NCBI RefSeq assembly: GCF_025847205.1
Contig: NZ_JAOYTH010000004.1
Span: forward strand, 248,001-312,000
Direction: 5' to 3'
From: Pararhizobium sp. YC-54
Lineage (GTDB): Bacteria; Pseudomonadota; Alphaproteobacteria; Rhizobiales; Rhizobiaceae
Length of the DNA stretch: 64,000 nt
Shown here: in pieces, positions 28,429 through 36,638 of the stretch
Position numbering within the stretch: position 1 is the first letter of the stretch
Layout: each line of letters starts with the position of its first letter
Notes under the pieces: generated by a model
The model's database searches: none
What the model saw: only the letters and a program-made list of their open reading frames with translations
Told to the model about the DNA's origin: nothing
Program-made: the position numbers and the translations under genes

Positions 28429-29250
28429 GTGATCCCGCTGCGCATCGACGACCCGGCCGATCCGCGCATCGCCGGTTTTGTCTCGATCAAGGAGCGCGAC
28501 CTGACCGGCCGTCATGGCCGGTTCATCGCCGAGGGCACGGTGGTGCTGCGCATGCTGGCCGCCGCCCATAATACGGGCCGTGGCATCGAGGCCGAAGCCA
28601 TCCTGCTGCTCGAAAACCGCGTCGATGGTGTCCGCGGCATCCTTGCCGAATTCCCCGCGGAAATTCCGGTCTATGTCGCCAGTGCTGCGGTCTTCGATGC
28701 CATTGCCGGTTTTAACATGCACCGGGGCGTGCTGGCGCTGGGCAAACGCCAATCCGCGCCGCGCCTGGATGCGCTTATCGGCAGCCTTCCCAGGAAAAGC
28801 CTGGTTCTGGCCGCTTGCGGCATATCCAATCACGACAATATGGGCTCGATGTTCCGCAACGCCGCTGCCTTTGGCGTCGATGCCATCGTGATGGACGAGA
28901 CCAGTTGCGATCCGATGTACCGCAAGGCGATCCGGGTATCGGTCGGCTCGGTGCTCAGCGTACCCTTTGCCCGCGAGGGCTCGGTGACGGCGCTTGTCGG
29001 GCGCCTGCAGGCGGAAGGCTTTGCGATCTGGGGACTGTCGCCGCGGGGCAAAACCGATCTGCACGACATTCCACCGTCACCGCGCACCGTGCTTCTGGCC
29101 GGAACGGAAGGCGAAGGGTTGCCTGAAAACATCATGGCGTCGATCCAGACGGCCCGCATCCGCCAGCGGCCGGGTCTCGACAGCCTCAACGTCGCGACAG
29201 CGGCAGGCATCGCGCTGCATCAGGTGGCGATGATCAACGGCTTTATCTGA
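28429..29250 (+). CDS. TrmH-family (SpoU) RNA methyltransferase
   Basis: 273 residues. An N-terminal SpoU substrate-binding region (KERDLTGRHGRFIAEG) precedes the knotted SPOUT domain with motif 1 GISNHDNMGSMFRNAAAFG, motif 2 LLAGTEGEGLP and motif 3 GLDSLNVATAAGIAL. Members 2'-O-methylate tRNA or 23S rRNA; the exact target cannot be told. The GTG start follows AAGG at the DUF6476 gene. Its last 8 bases overlap the end of the convergent coiled-coil gene. Confidence 0.9.
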   Translation: MIPLRIDDPADPRIAGFVSIKERDLTGRHGRFIAEGTVVLRMLAAAHNTGRGIEAEAILLLENRVDGVRGILAEFPAEIPVYVASAAVFDAIAGFNMHRGVLALGKRQSAPRLDALIGSLPRKSLVLAACGISNHDNMGSMFRNAAAFGVDAIVMDETSCDPMYRKAIRVSVGSVLSVPFAREGSVTALVGRLQAEGFAIWGLSPRGKTDLHDIPPSPRTVLLAGTEGEGLPENIMASIQTARIRQRPGLDSLNVATAAGIALHQVAMINGFI

Positions 29251-30445
29251 CGTCCGGCGGCAGCATGTCGCGGGCGCGGGCTGCGAGGCTTTTGTCTGTT
29301 TGATCGGGCCGCGTACCTGCCGTCTGGAGCAGGGCGGGTAAAGGTGATCCCTGGCCTTCCTTGGCCGCTGTCAAAGCCACCATGGTTGCTGCAATATCGG
29401 CAATTTCGTCGCGCAGGGTGTCGTCGTGTGCCGCCGATGCCGAGGTGATCAGCTGCTCCGAAAGCGCCGCCGCCCGGTTGCGGGCATATTCGGCAGGCAC
29501 GGTCAGGTCGATGGTTGCTGCGGGCAGCATGGCGTTTTGCCCATCGGCGTTGTCCTGTGCTCCCGCAAGCAGCGTGCCGCCTGCTGCCGGATCCGTTGCC
29601 GGTTTTTTCTCCCGGCGCACGGGCATGGTCAGGCCGGCGGCCCGCAGCGCCTTTGACGCATCGCGCAGGTCTGTGCCCGCATCCCTGACCTTGGCCTTCA
29701 GGCGCTCGATCTCGCTGCCCCTGCGCTCAAGGAAGCTGTCCTTGTCGGCATTGGCGGCCATCTCCCTGGCAAGTTTTGCCTCGAACTGACGAAGGCGCGT
29801 TTCGTCGCGGGCAAGCCGGACCTCCAGCTCCCGCGCCTTGGTGCTTTCGGCTTTCAGTTCGTTACGCATGATTTCCCGTTCGTCCTTCAAGCCGGCAATG
29901 CGGCTTTTCAGGCTCTCGGCCTCGGCGTCATGGGCGGCAACGTCGATTTTCAGGCTGTCCATGTCGCCGGTAAGATGGTCCACCTGTCTGGTCAGGGTTT
30001 TGATATCGATGTCCTTTTTGACGCTGTCGCGCTCGACATCCACGAGTGTCGCCTTCAGCCGCTCGATGTTCTGTTCGAGCTGGCGGGCCGACGAACGCAG
30101 GTCCGCCGCTTCGACATTCATGTCGGCAAGTTGCGCATGCAGGTCGGCGTTTTCACCGGCAAGCCGCTGGGTTTCCTTGAGCGTGGAGCTGTTCTGAAGC
30201 AGCAAGGCGACGTTCTTGTCGCGCTCGCGTTTCAGCGTCTGGCTGGTGCGGGCGTTTTCGGCGGCATAACCGGCGCGGGCCGCATCCTTCTGGGCCCGAA
30301 CTTCCTGCGGCGACAGCGGCATTGTTGCCTTCAGCCGGTCCTCGGCAAAACGGATGATGCGTTTGTAGACGACCGGTGCCGCCAACAGGCCAAGGATAGC
30401 CGCGGTGAGGAAACCCAGGGCAAACAGGAGTGCGAATTCAATCAC
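29243..30445 (-). CDS. N-terminally anchored coiled-coil protein
   Basis: 400 residues. A membrane helix at residues 3-27 (FALLFALGFLTAAILGLLAAPVVY) is followed by a long predicted coiled coil (about 55-290) with heptads of Leu and charged residues, such as RLAGENADLHAQLADM and RQLEQNIERLKATLVDVE. The C-terminal 110 residues are Ala-rich and less ordered. Layout resembles membrane-tethered tether or scaffolding proteins (RmuC- or YhcB-like), but no nuclease or other domain is seen, so no function is assigned. Convergent to the methyltransferase with an 8-base overlap. Confidence 0.8.
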   Translation of the reverse strand: MIEFALLFALGFLTAAILGLLAAPVVYKRIIRFAEDRLKATMPLSPQEVRAQKDAARAGYAAENARTSQTLKRERDKNVALLLQNSSTLKETQRLAGENADLHAQLADMNVEAADLRSSARQLEQNIERLKATLVDVERDSVKKDIDIKTLTRQVDHLTGDMDSLKIDVAAHDAEAESLKSRIAGLKDEREIMRNELKAESTKARELEVRLARDETRLRQFEAKLAREMAANADKDSFLERRGSEIERLKAKVRDAGTDLRDASKALRAAGLTMPVRREKKPATDPAAGGTLLAGAQDNADGQNAMLPAATIDLTVPAEYARNRAAALSEQLITSASAAHDDTLRDEIADIAATMVALTAAKEGQGSPLPALLQTAGTRPDQTDKSLAARARDMLPPDVR

Positions 30446-30616
30446 GGGCTGGCCATTTCAATTCAAAGCACGCGGCGGCACGCTATAATCCAGGGTTTTT
30501 ATTTCATTTGCCCTAAAGCGGAACGACAATATCACTTCACGTATTGGTGCACGCGCATTTTTTCAAGTCATGGCAGCGTCTGGAAAGACTCCTGGAAAAC
30601 AGGCAGGCGTTTTGCC

Positions 30617-31207
30617 TCAGAAGGGGTTCCAGGTCGGCTGCTGGGTGAGCTTCAGATAGCCGACATTGATACCGAGGCGGGCGCCAAGGCCGGTGCGGAT
30701 CGGCACCAGAACGATGTTGTCGTCGGTGAGCACCGTCATCCCGACGCCGGCGACCACGTAGGCCGAGCCGGAGACGCCGCCGAAGCGCTTGTAGAGCGAG
30801 GGAACGGCCGGCAGGTTGTAGACCAGCATCATCGCCCGGCTGCCCTGGCCACCCCAGTCGAGACCGAGAGACGGCCCCTGCCAGAACACGTTATGCTGGC
30901 CGGCATTCTTCGTATAGAGGTCGCCTTCGCCATAGGTGAGGCCAGCCACGAAGGCGCCTGACCCTTCCTGGCCGAGAATGTAGCCGTTCGGCAGTCCGTA
31001 CTTGGAAAATGCGTTCTCGACCACTTTGGCAAGTCCGCCCGATGTCGAGCCGAAGAAGCCATGACCGGCATCGACGATTTCCTGCATCGTGTACTGGCCG
31101 CCGTTGGCATTCTGCGCCAATGCCGCCGGCATGAGGCTGAAGACAGCCAGCACGGTCACGAGTGCGCGCAGGAAAGGGAATTTAACGGCATTGACGATCC
31201 GCTGCAT
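30617..31207 (-). CDS. eipA: EipA-like DUF1134 envelope protein
   Basis: 196 residues with a signal peptide ending at AALAQ (about residue 32). The mature part is a DUF1134 protein: YTMQEIVDAGHGFFGSTSGGLAKVVE, YGLPNGYILGQEGSGAF, GLTYGEGDLY, WQGPSLGLDWGGQGSR and VLVPIRTGLGARLGINVGYLK. In Brucella the homolog EipA supports envelope stress resistance, and its gene is directly activated by CtrA. GGAGAAG precedes the ATG. A box near CtrA consensus lies 115 bases upstream, next to divergent chpT. Confidence 0.85.
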   Translation of the reverse strand: MQRIVNAVKFPFLRALVTVLAVFSLMPAALAQNANGGQYTMQEIVDAGHGFFGSTSGGLAKVVENAFSKYGLPNGYILGQEGSGAFVAGLTYGEGDLYTKNAGQHNVFWQGPSLGLDWGGQGSRAMMLVYNLPAVPSLYKRFGGVSGSAYVVAGVGMTVLTDDNIVLVPIRTGLGARLGINVGYLKLTQQPTWNPF

Positions 31208-31321
31208 GTTCTTCTCCGTAAATTCAGGAGCGCCTGCGACGTCATTCGCGGGCCGCTGTCCTGCCCCATGCCAGACTGTCACGGGGTTCGGACTGATTGC
31301 CAGCAATTTGAACCGATGATC

Positions 31322-31337
31322 TTAACAATCGGTTTAC
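31322..31337. promoter_or_regulatory. CtrA-like box between eipA and chpT (one mismatch)
   Basis: TTAA-CAATCGG-TTTAC is one base off TTAA-N7-TTAA. It lies 115 bases from the eipA start (reverse) and 154 from the chpT start (forward), so it could serve either gene. In Brucella eipA is a known direct CtrA target. Confidence 0.45.
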
Positions 31338-31475
31338 CAAATGTGGTGTCTTTATGATCTTCGCCCTGAGGCTATGCCCGCGCAATGTTCGCGGACTAGA
31401 CAATTGGGCAAAGGGAATCGCGGAAGGCCGCCTGATCTCGCTTGTGCGCCGCTCGAAGGCATTGAGGATACGACC

Positions 31476-32126
31476 ATGGGAAAGAACCCGAACCTGACCT
31501 TGACCGGTCCCGATCTCGCAGCGCTTCTGTGCAGCCGTGTCTGCCACGACATCATCTCGCCGGTCGGCGCGATCAACAACGGTCTCGAACTGCTCGACGA
31601 GGGCGGGGCCGATGCCGATGCCATGGATCTCATTCGCACCAGCGCGCTCAATGCCTCTGTCCGGCTGAAGTTCGCCCGGCTGGCGTTTGGCGCTTCCGGC
31701 TCCGTCGGTGCCTCGATCGATACCGGTGAAGCGGAAAAAGCCGCGAAAGATTTCGCGTCCGTTGAAAAGAAGACGGAAGTCACCTGGACCGGGCCGCGCG
31801 TCATCATCGCCAAGAACCGGGTCAAGCTTCTGCTCAACCTGTTCCTGATCGCTTACGGCGCCATCCCGCGCGGCGGTTCGATCGATGTCATCCTGGAAAA
31901 TCCGGAATATGACGCGGTCTTCAAGCTGATCTGCAAGGGCCGCATGATGCGCGTGCCGCCGAAACTGGTCGAGCTTCTCTCCGGCACGCTCGAAGAAGCC
32001 GTCGATGCCCATACGATCCAGCCCTACTATACGGTCCTGCTTGCCGAGGAAGCCGGCATGGAGATCGAGGTCAATTCGACATCCGAGGAAATCGTGTTTT
32101 CCGCGAAGATGATGATTGCAGCCTGA
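31476..32126 (+). CDS. chpT: ChpT histidine phosphotransferase
   Basis: 216 residues. The N-terminal helix pair has the phosphorylated His in VCHDIISPVGAINNGLELL (His about 24). The C-terminal part is a degenerate GHKL-like ATPase fold (LLLNLFLIAYGAIPRGGSIDVIL). ChpT passes phosphate from the hybrid kinase CckA to CtrA and CpdR. The ATG at 31476 follows GAGGA; upstream in-frame codons are not conserved in character. It lies about 1.4 kb from ctrA, on the opposite strand. Confidence 0.9.
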   Translation: MGKNPNLTLTGPDLAALLCSRVCHDIISPVGAINNGLELLDEGGADADAMDLIRTSALNASVRLKFARLAFGASGSVGASIDTGEAEKAAKDFASVEKKTEVTWTGPRVIIAKNRVKLLLNLFLIAYGAIPRGGSIDVILENPEYDAVFKLICKGRMMRVPPKLVELLSGTLEEAVDAHTIQPYYTVLLAEEAGMEIEVNSTSEEIVFSAKMMIAA

Positions 32127-32289
32127 GGTGGAGAAAAATCGGCTTTCAGGTCTCCGCGGTAACTGATTCTTTGCCAAAGCGGCCTACGGTTGTTGATAGG
32201 GCCTACATTTCCGCTACAGCGCCGTGCGTTATTCAGGCGCAAAGGTCGCTGTAGCACTTGCGCAGTTGGCCGCAGACAAGGAGCTTGAG

Positions 32290-32652
32290 ATGCAACGCTT
32301 GATGATTGCCGATGATTCAGACGTCGTACGCAAGGTCGGCAAGCGCATCCTCTCCGGCCTGAATTTTCTCGTCTCCGAGGCTGCAAACGGTCTTGAAGCG
32401 CTGGTGCGCTGCGAAGCCGAACTTCCCAACATCATCATCGTCGATGCGGGCCTCGATGGCGCGCTGGACCTGATTGCCAATATCCGCAATCTGCCGGATG
32501 GCAAGGCTGTGCGCATCTACTACTGCGTCGTCGAGGCGGATCTGAAGAAGATGATGGCCGGCAAGCGCGCCGGTGCGGACGATTTTCTTCTCAAGCCGTT
32601 CGACCGCAAGATCCTGACCAGCGTTTTCGCCAGCCTGTCGATCGCCGCCTGA
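32290..32652 (+). CDS. Single-domain response regulator, atypical receiver
   Basis: 120 residues forming a lone receiver domain. The acidic pocket DDS (residues 8-10) and probable phosphoacceptor Asp52 in IIIVDAGLDG are present, and the conserved Lys occurs in FLLKPFD (about 102). The conserved Thr/Ser of beta-4 is replaced, since the stretch reads IYYCVVE. It is neither a CpdR nor a DivK by its start. AAGGAG precedes the ATG. Its position between chpT and ctrA suggests a cell-cycle or motility role, unproven. Confidence 0.85.
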   Translation: MQRLMIADDSDVVRKVGKRILSGLNFLVSEAANGLEALVRCEAELPNIIIVDAGLDGALDLIANIRNLPDGKAVRIYYCVVEADLKKMMAGKRAGADDFLLKPFDRKILTSVFASLSIAA

Positions 32653-32681
32653 TCCTTGATCAATCCGCCTATGATTTGACG

Positions 32682-32713
32682 AAGCCGTTGCCTTGCAGGT
32701 TGCGGCTTTTTTT
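32682..32713 (+). terminator. Rho-independent terminator after the response regulator gene
   Basis: AAGCCG and CGGCTT close a hairpin with inner pairing, followed by seven T. Confidence 0.8.
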
Positions 32714-32750
32714 GTACGCTTATAGATGGTGCGGCAACCCCGGAAACGCA

Positions 32751-32776
32751 AAAGCCCGCCATCATCGGCGGGCTTT
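32751..32776 (-). terminator. Terminator after ctrA
   Basis: AAAGCCCGCC and GGCGGGCTTT form a ten-base stem. On the reverse strand it is followed by TTTTGCG, 84 bases past the ctrA stop. Confidence 0.7.
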
Positions 32777-32859
32777 GACGAAACGTTCGGCACGATCAGC
32801 CGTGGCGTCCCTGCATTATGCGGGATGCGAAACACCGCCGGCTGGAATGGCCGGTGGTA

Positions 32860-33558
32860 TCAGGCGCTTTCTGCGAAATCGCCTTCCGGCTCGCGCAGCA
32901 CATAGCCGCGGCCCCAGACGGTTTCGATATAGTTCGCACCGCCGGCCGCATTGGCGAGCTTCTTGCGCAGCTTGCAGATGAACACGTCGATGATCTTCAG
33001 TTCCGGTTCGTCCATGCCGCCATAGAGGTGGTTGAGGAACATTTCCTTGGTCAGCGTCGTACCCTTGCGGAGCGAAAGCAGCTCCAGCATCTGGTATTCC
33101 TTGCCCGTCAGGTGAACGCGCTGGCCGCCGACTTCAACGGTCTTGGCATCCAGGTTGACGATCAGTTCGCCGGTCGAGATGACCGACTGTGCATGACCCT
33201 TGGAACGGCGCACGATCGCATGGATGCGGGCAACCAGTTCGTCCTTGTGGAAAGGTTTGGTCATGTAGTCGTCGGCCCCGAAGCCGAGGCCGCGGACCTT
33301 GTCCTCGATGCCGGCCATGCCGGAGAGGATGAGAATAGGTGTCTTGACCTTGGACAGACGCAGCGTTCTCAGAACCTCGTAACCGGACATGTCCGGCAGG
33401 TTGAGATCGAGCAGAATGATGTCGTAATCATAGAGCTTGCCGAGATCGACGCCCTCTTCACCAAGATCGGTGGTGTAAACGTTAAAACTTTCCGACTTGA
33501 GCATCAGTTCGATGCTCTGCGCTGTCGCGCTGTCGTCTTCAATGAGTAGAACCCGCAT
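32860..33558 (-). CDS. ctrA: CtrA, master cell-cycle response regulator
   Basis: 232 residues of the OmpR class. The receiver has the phosphoacceptor Asp51 ([13 protein letters not shown]) and [12 protein letters not shown]. The winged-helix DNA-binding domain (about 125-220) contains [46 protein letters not shown] split by normal family order, and [10 protein letters not shown]. The C-terminus is ESA, whereas Caulobacter CtrA ends in Ala-Ala, a ClpXP recognition feature. CtrA is phosphorylated through CckA-ChpT and controls division, motility and replication genes. AGGGGAC precedes the ATG. Confidence 0.97.
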   Translation of the reverse strand: MRVLLIEDDSATAQSIELMLKSESFNVYTTDLGEEGVDLGKLYDYDIILLDLNLPDMSGYEVLRTLRLSKVKTPILILSGMAGIEDKVRGLGFGADDYMTKPFHKDELVARIHAIVRRSKGHAQSVISTGELIVNLDAKTVEVGGQRVHLTGKEYQMLELLSLRKGTTLTKEMFLNHLYGGMDEPELKIIDVFICKLRKKLANAAGGANYIETVWGRGYVLREPEGDFAESA

Positions 33559-33999
33559 AATTGTCCCCTTTTCCGCCGCCGAAAGGTCGTTGATGGCCCC
33601 CTTACGCGATACGGATCCAGTCGTTGCCTGATTTGGAGGCTGCCAGTAAATGGTTAACAAATTCTGATTCACTCTGGCAAGGTGTATCGGAAATGTTAAA
33701 TATTTTTTGCAGTCCTCTGATTTTGCATGTGAATCTAGAATGACATCCTTAACGCACAACATTAAGGAAATCGGCTATCTGACTCATCTGACTCAATCTA
33801 TGCCCACCATCAAATTTAACGTGCGGCATTTACTGACCCTTAAATGATCGTCCCTATGATTAACGATGCCCGTAAACGAAAGGTTACCAGCGGTAGGATT
33901 TTGTTAAGATCGCTGTAATTTTTTTGTTTCCGACGCCGTAAAGTCGGTTGAACGGGTCAAATCCAGTAACCGGGGTCTCGCATCACGGGAGTATTGCGT
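33559..33999. promoter_or_regulatory. Shared ctrA / FliJ-like gene upstream region with GANTC cluster
   Basis: 441 bases without a gene. GANTC methylation sites occur at 33666, 33731, 33781 and 33790, all within 130 bases upstream of ctrA. Two CtrA-like boxes with one mismatch lie further out: TTTA-N7-TTAA at 33829-33843 and TTAA-N7-GTAA at 33904-33918. There are eight TTAA tetramers in about 250 bases. In Caulobacter, CcrM methylation and CtrA itself control ctrA transcription, so the layout fits, but no promoter has been mapped here. Confidence 0.6.
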
Positions 34000-34350
34000 A
34001 TGAAGTCACGTGAGAGCCTTGTTCGCCTGAAGGAATTTCAGGTGAAGGAGAAACAGCGTCAGTTGAGCCAGCTGCAGCTGATGATGTCCGAATTTGAGCG
34101 GATGACCAAGGAATTGGAAAACCAGATCACGTTCGAGGAAAAGAAGTCCGGGATCACCGATCCCACCCATTTCGCCTATCCGACGTTTGCCAAGGCTGCG
34201 AGACAGCGGGCAGACAATCTCCAGGTCTCGGTTCGGGAACTGAAGGTACAGCAGGATGCGGCGGAGCTTGCGCTGGAAGAGGTTCAGGCGGAGTTCGCCA
34301 AGGCCGCGGCGCTCGAAGAACGCGACAGCGGTGCGCGCATGCGCGCCTAG
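34000..34350 (+). CDS. fliJ: FliJ-like flagellar export chaperone
   Basis: 116 residues, almost entirely charged helix and coiled coil: SLVRLKEFQVKEKQRQLSQLQ, EFERMTKELENQITFEEKKSG and VRELKVQQDAAELALEEVQ. Length and helical character fit FliJ-type proteins of the flagellar type III export apparatus, which stimulate the ATPase FliI. The ATG at 34000 has GGGAG upstream. No other flagellar gene is in the window, but placement next to ctrA matches its motility role. The family is poorly conserved, so the name is tentative. Confidence 0.7.
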   Translation: MKSRESLVRLKEFQVKEKQRQLSQLQLMMSEFERMTKELENQITFEEKKSGITDPTHFAYPTFAKAARQRADNLQVSVRELKVQQDAAELALEEVQAEFAKAAALEERDSGARMRA

Positions 34351-34383
34351 GCGCGTAAGGTGGGCGCTTGAGACTTGGCCAAA

Positions 34384-34428
34384 AAGGCCCTTCTCACGGA
34401 CTTAACTCAAGTCCGTGAGAAGGGCCTT
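34384..34428. terminator. Perfect 20-base hairpin, bidirectional terminator
   Basis: Two perfect 20-base arms (34384-34403 and 34409-34428) flank the loop AACTC. A-run on the left means a T-run on the reverse strand after the acetyltransferase gene; the forward side has GTGCATTTTT. It lies between convergent genes. Confidence 0.8.
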
Positions 34429-34470
34429 GTGCATTTTTGGGTCGTTTTTTGGCAGAGTTGCGGGCGTCGT

Positions 34471-34752
34471 CTACGTCTGGATCACGTCCTGCCAGTCGGG
34501 ATGGCGTTGAACCTGGGCGCGCATGAAAGGGCAGAGCGGGATGATTTTCCAGCCGCCTTTTCGCGCCTCTTCAATGGCATGTGCGGCCAGCGCCTGGCCG
34601 ACGCCCTTGCCGCGCAGCGCATCGGGAACGGCGGTATGATCGATGATGATCAGGTGCGGTGATGACCGGGAATAGGTCATTTCACCCGTATGGCCTTCCA
34701 CGACCGTACTGTAACGGCCATGCGAGCCGTTTTCTTGCAATTGTATATTCAT
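34471..34752 (-). CDS. Small GNAT-family acetyltransferase (COG2388 type)
   Basis: 93 residues. The core IDHTAVPDALRGKGVGQALAAHAIEEARK contains the acetyl-CoA loop RGKGVG, followed by IIPLCPFMRAQVQRHPDW. This matches the short YidJ/COG2388-like group of GNAT proteins. Substrate unknown. The frame is compact and complete with an ATG start at 34752. Confidence 0.83.
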   Translation of the reverse strand: MNIQLQENGSHGRYSTVVEGHTGEMTYSRSSPHLIIIDHTAVPDALRGKGVGQALAAHAIEEARKGGWKIIPLCPFMRAQVQRHPDWQDVIQT

Positions 34753-34889
34753 GGATCCTCCGCTGATTGTCGGCCTGTGCCACTATGATATGTGGCCAAG
34801 CCGGTGCGAAGGGTAGGGCAGGTCTGAAATATTTCGGGCGGCTGCCGGTTCACGGCAGCCGCCCGAAAGAAATCTCAAAACAGGTTCGA

Positions 34890-35165
34890 TCAGTGGCGAT
34901 ATTGCTGGATGCGGGTCGTGCGCAGCCCGGCAAGGCCGTGGTCGCTGATCGAAGACTGCCAGGACAGGAATTCTTCGACGGTCAAGGTATAGCGTTCACA
35001 GGCTTCTTCCAGGCTGAGAAGCCCGCCACGCACGGCGGCGACGACTTCGGCCTTTCTGCGGATCACCCAACGGCGCGTATTGGCCGGAGGCAGATCAGCA
35101 ATTGTCAAAGGGCTGCCATCGGGTCCGATGACATATTTCACGCGGGGTCGTATCATTTCGGTCAT
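34890..35165 (-). CDS. sciP: SciP, small CtrA-inhibitory protein (DUF1153)
   Basis: 91 residues of the DUF1153 family: RPRVKYVIGPDGSPLTIADLPPANTRRWVIRRKAEVV in order with normal spacing, then GGLLSLEEACERYTLTVEEFLSW, a helix-turn-helix. In Caulobacter SciP binds CtrA or its promoters and represses CtrA-activated genes after they fire. The ribosome site is weak (AGAGAGTCC). It lies about 1.3 kb beyond ctrA on the same strand. Two CtrA-like boxes and one GANTC lie upstream. Confidence 0.9.
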   Translation of the reverse strand: MTEMIRPRVKYVIGPDGSPLTIADLPPANTRRWVIRRKAEVVAAVRGGLLSLEEACERYTLTVEEFLSWQSSISDHGLAGLRTTRIQQYRH

Positions 35166-35678
35166 TGGACTCTCTACACATACTCAAGACCATATGGGTT
35201 CAACTTACCCTGCCACATTTAACATTTGCCTAAGCGCACGGTAACAATTTGCTAATAATTTTAGAGACTTCCGTGGCTCGCTTCAACTAACCCTCAACGA
35301 GCAGCGATTTTACGGCGATGGTGCCGCAGGCGACAGCGCATTGTCTTATGCTGCCAGGCCTATTTCCGGCTTTGGGAAGGAAGATGCTTTAAAATGGGCA
35401 TCTGCATGGGAGCTATGCAAATATAACGGTTCATTTTTCCTAAAATTGTCGCTATATCGCCGCTGTAATCGAGCATAAGAGTCATATTGATGCTCCCGGA
35501 ATGCTCTCGCTGCATCGGATTATTTCAAAAATTCCGTATTTTTGCTTCGATTGTGTCCTTTAGGGTGCTTTCGGGGTTTCGCCGGTAGCGGATTTAATCG
35601 TGCTGTTTTCCGAAAAATTCCGGAATGAGAGTTTTTGGGAACGCCGGCGCTTTGGCCGGCAGGTTGGTGATCAAAAAT
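35166..35678. promoter_or_regulatory. sciP and LuxR-type gene upstream region
   Basis: About 510 bases without a gene. GANTC sites lie at 35168-35172 and 35479-35483. TTAA-N7-CTAA at 35219-35233 and GTAA-N7-CTAA at 35241-35255 form two imperfect boxes 22 bases apart. The remainder shows no RNA gene or repeat. A hairpin-like palindrome sits just before the downstream start. Confidence 0.5.
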
Positions 35679-36425
35679 ATGAGAGACCCTGACAGGCTGG
35701 TCTTGCGAAGCGAGGCTTATGCTGATTTCCTTTCGGGCATGAACAGCTCCACAGTCCAGACGGAGTACGAAGTGCTCCACCTGATGCGCCAGTGCACGGC
35801 GCAATTCGGGTTCAGCCACTTCATGATCGCCCGTATACCGTTCGGCGAGCAGCAGCGCTTTGCCGAACGGCTCGTTTTGAGCAACTGGCCATCGGAGCTT
35901 GTGCGGGAATACGACACCGCCACTGTCTTTCAGGCCAGCGCGCTGATCGAGCGCCTGCGCCATACGAAGCTGCCGATCTTCGGTGAAACGAAAGCCCTGC
36001 TCAACGCGAAAGGGGCTGGGGCGCTCGATACCGTCGATGCGCTGTTTGCCGGTCAGGCGTTGGGCAATACATTTGCCGTTCTGCTGCACACCACCCACGG
36101 GGAAGCCTTTGCCGTCCTGCTCTCCGGGCCGCGCGGCGAACCCGGCAGGACCGAGACGGCCGATCTCTACCTGACATTGCTGCAGCTGTTCGAGACCCTC
36201 GAGCGGACCTTCGAAGTCGGTGCCTCGGCGCGCGACAAGCTGTCGACGCGCGAGATCGAGTGTCTGCGCTGGGCCGCGGCCGGCAAAAGCAGCGACGAGA
36301 TCGCCATCATCCTCGGCATTTCCGCCTATACGGTGTCCAGCTACTTCAAGACCGCGACCCGCAAGCTCGATTCCGTCAACCGCATGCAGGCGATCGCCCG
36401 TGCCATGCGGATGAAGCTGATCTGA
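35679..36425 (+). CDS. LuxR-family transcription regulator
   Basis: About 248 residues. The N-terminal half resembles an autoinducer-binding domain (FGFSHFMIARIPFGEQQRF, SNWPSELVREYD). The C-terminal 65 residues are a LuxR helix-turn-helix: LSTREIECLRWAAAGKSSDEIA, then ISAYTVSSYFKTATRKLDSVNR. No synthase gene is nearby, so it may be an orphan receptor. The start is uncertain: ATG 35679, or ATG 35625 adding 18 residues. It faces away from sciP. Confidence 0.85.
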   Translation: MRDPDRLVLRSEAYADFLSGMNSSTVQTEYEVLHLMRQCTAQFGFSHFMIARIPFGEQQRFAERLVLSNWPSELVREYDTATVFQASALIERLRHTKLPIFGETKALLNAKGAGALDTVDALFAGQALGNTFAVLLHTTHGEAFAVLLSGPRGEPGRTETADLYLTLLQLFETLERTFEVGASARDKLSTREIECLRWAAAGKSSDEIAIILGISAYTVSSYFKTATRKLDSVNRMQAIARAMRMKLI

Positions 36426-36638
36426 GCGGCAAAGGCCATTCGTCCTTGCCCCCAAACGCTGCCGCTAACCCTTGCCCTTGTCCAACACGCGGCGACTTTC
36501 TATATAGCGGCCTTGCGGTATGTCCGGTCCCGGCCGGAACCCGCTTTGCTGCGGCGTTGGCCGTTTGCTGGAAACAGGGTATGGTCGCGCGAAAATGCCG
36601 AAAACCCGCCGATGGACCGGAATGCCGGATTGGATGCC

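Noticed and set aside
33749..33765. Paired TTAA at 33749 and 33762 as a CtrA box
   Set aside because: The spacing is nine bases, not seven, so it is not a box by the usual consensus.
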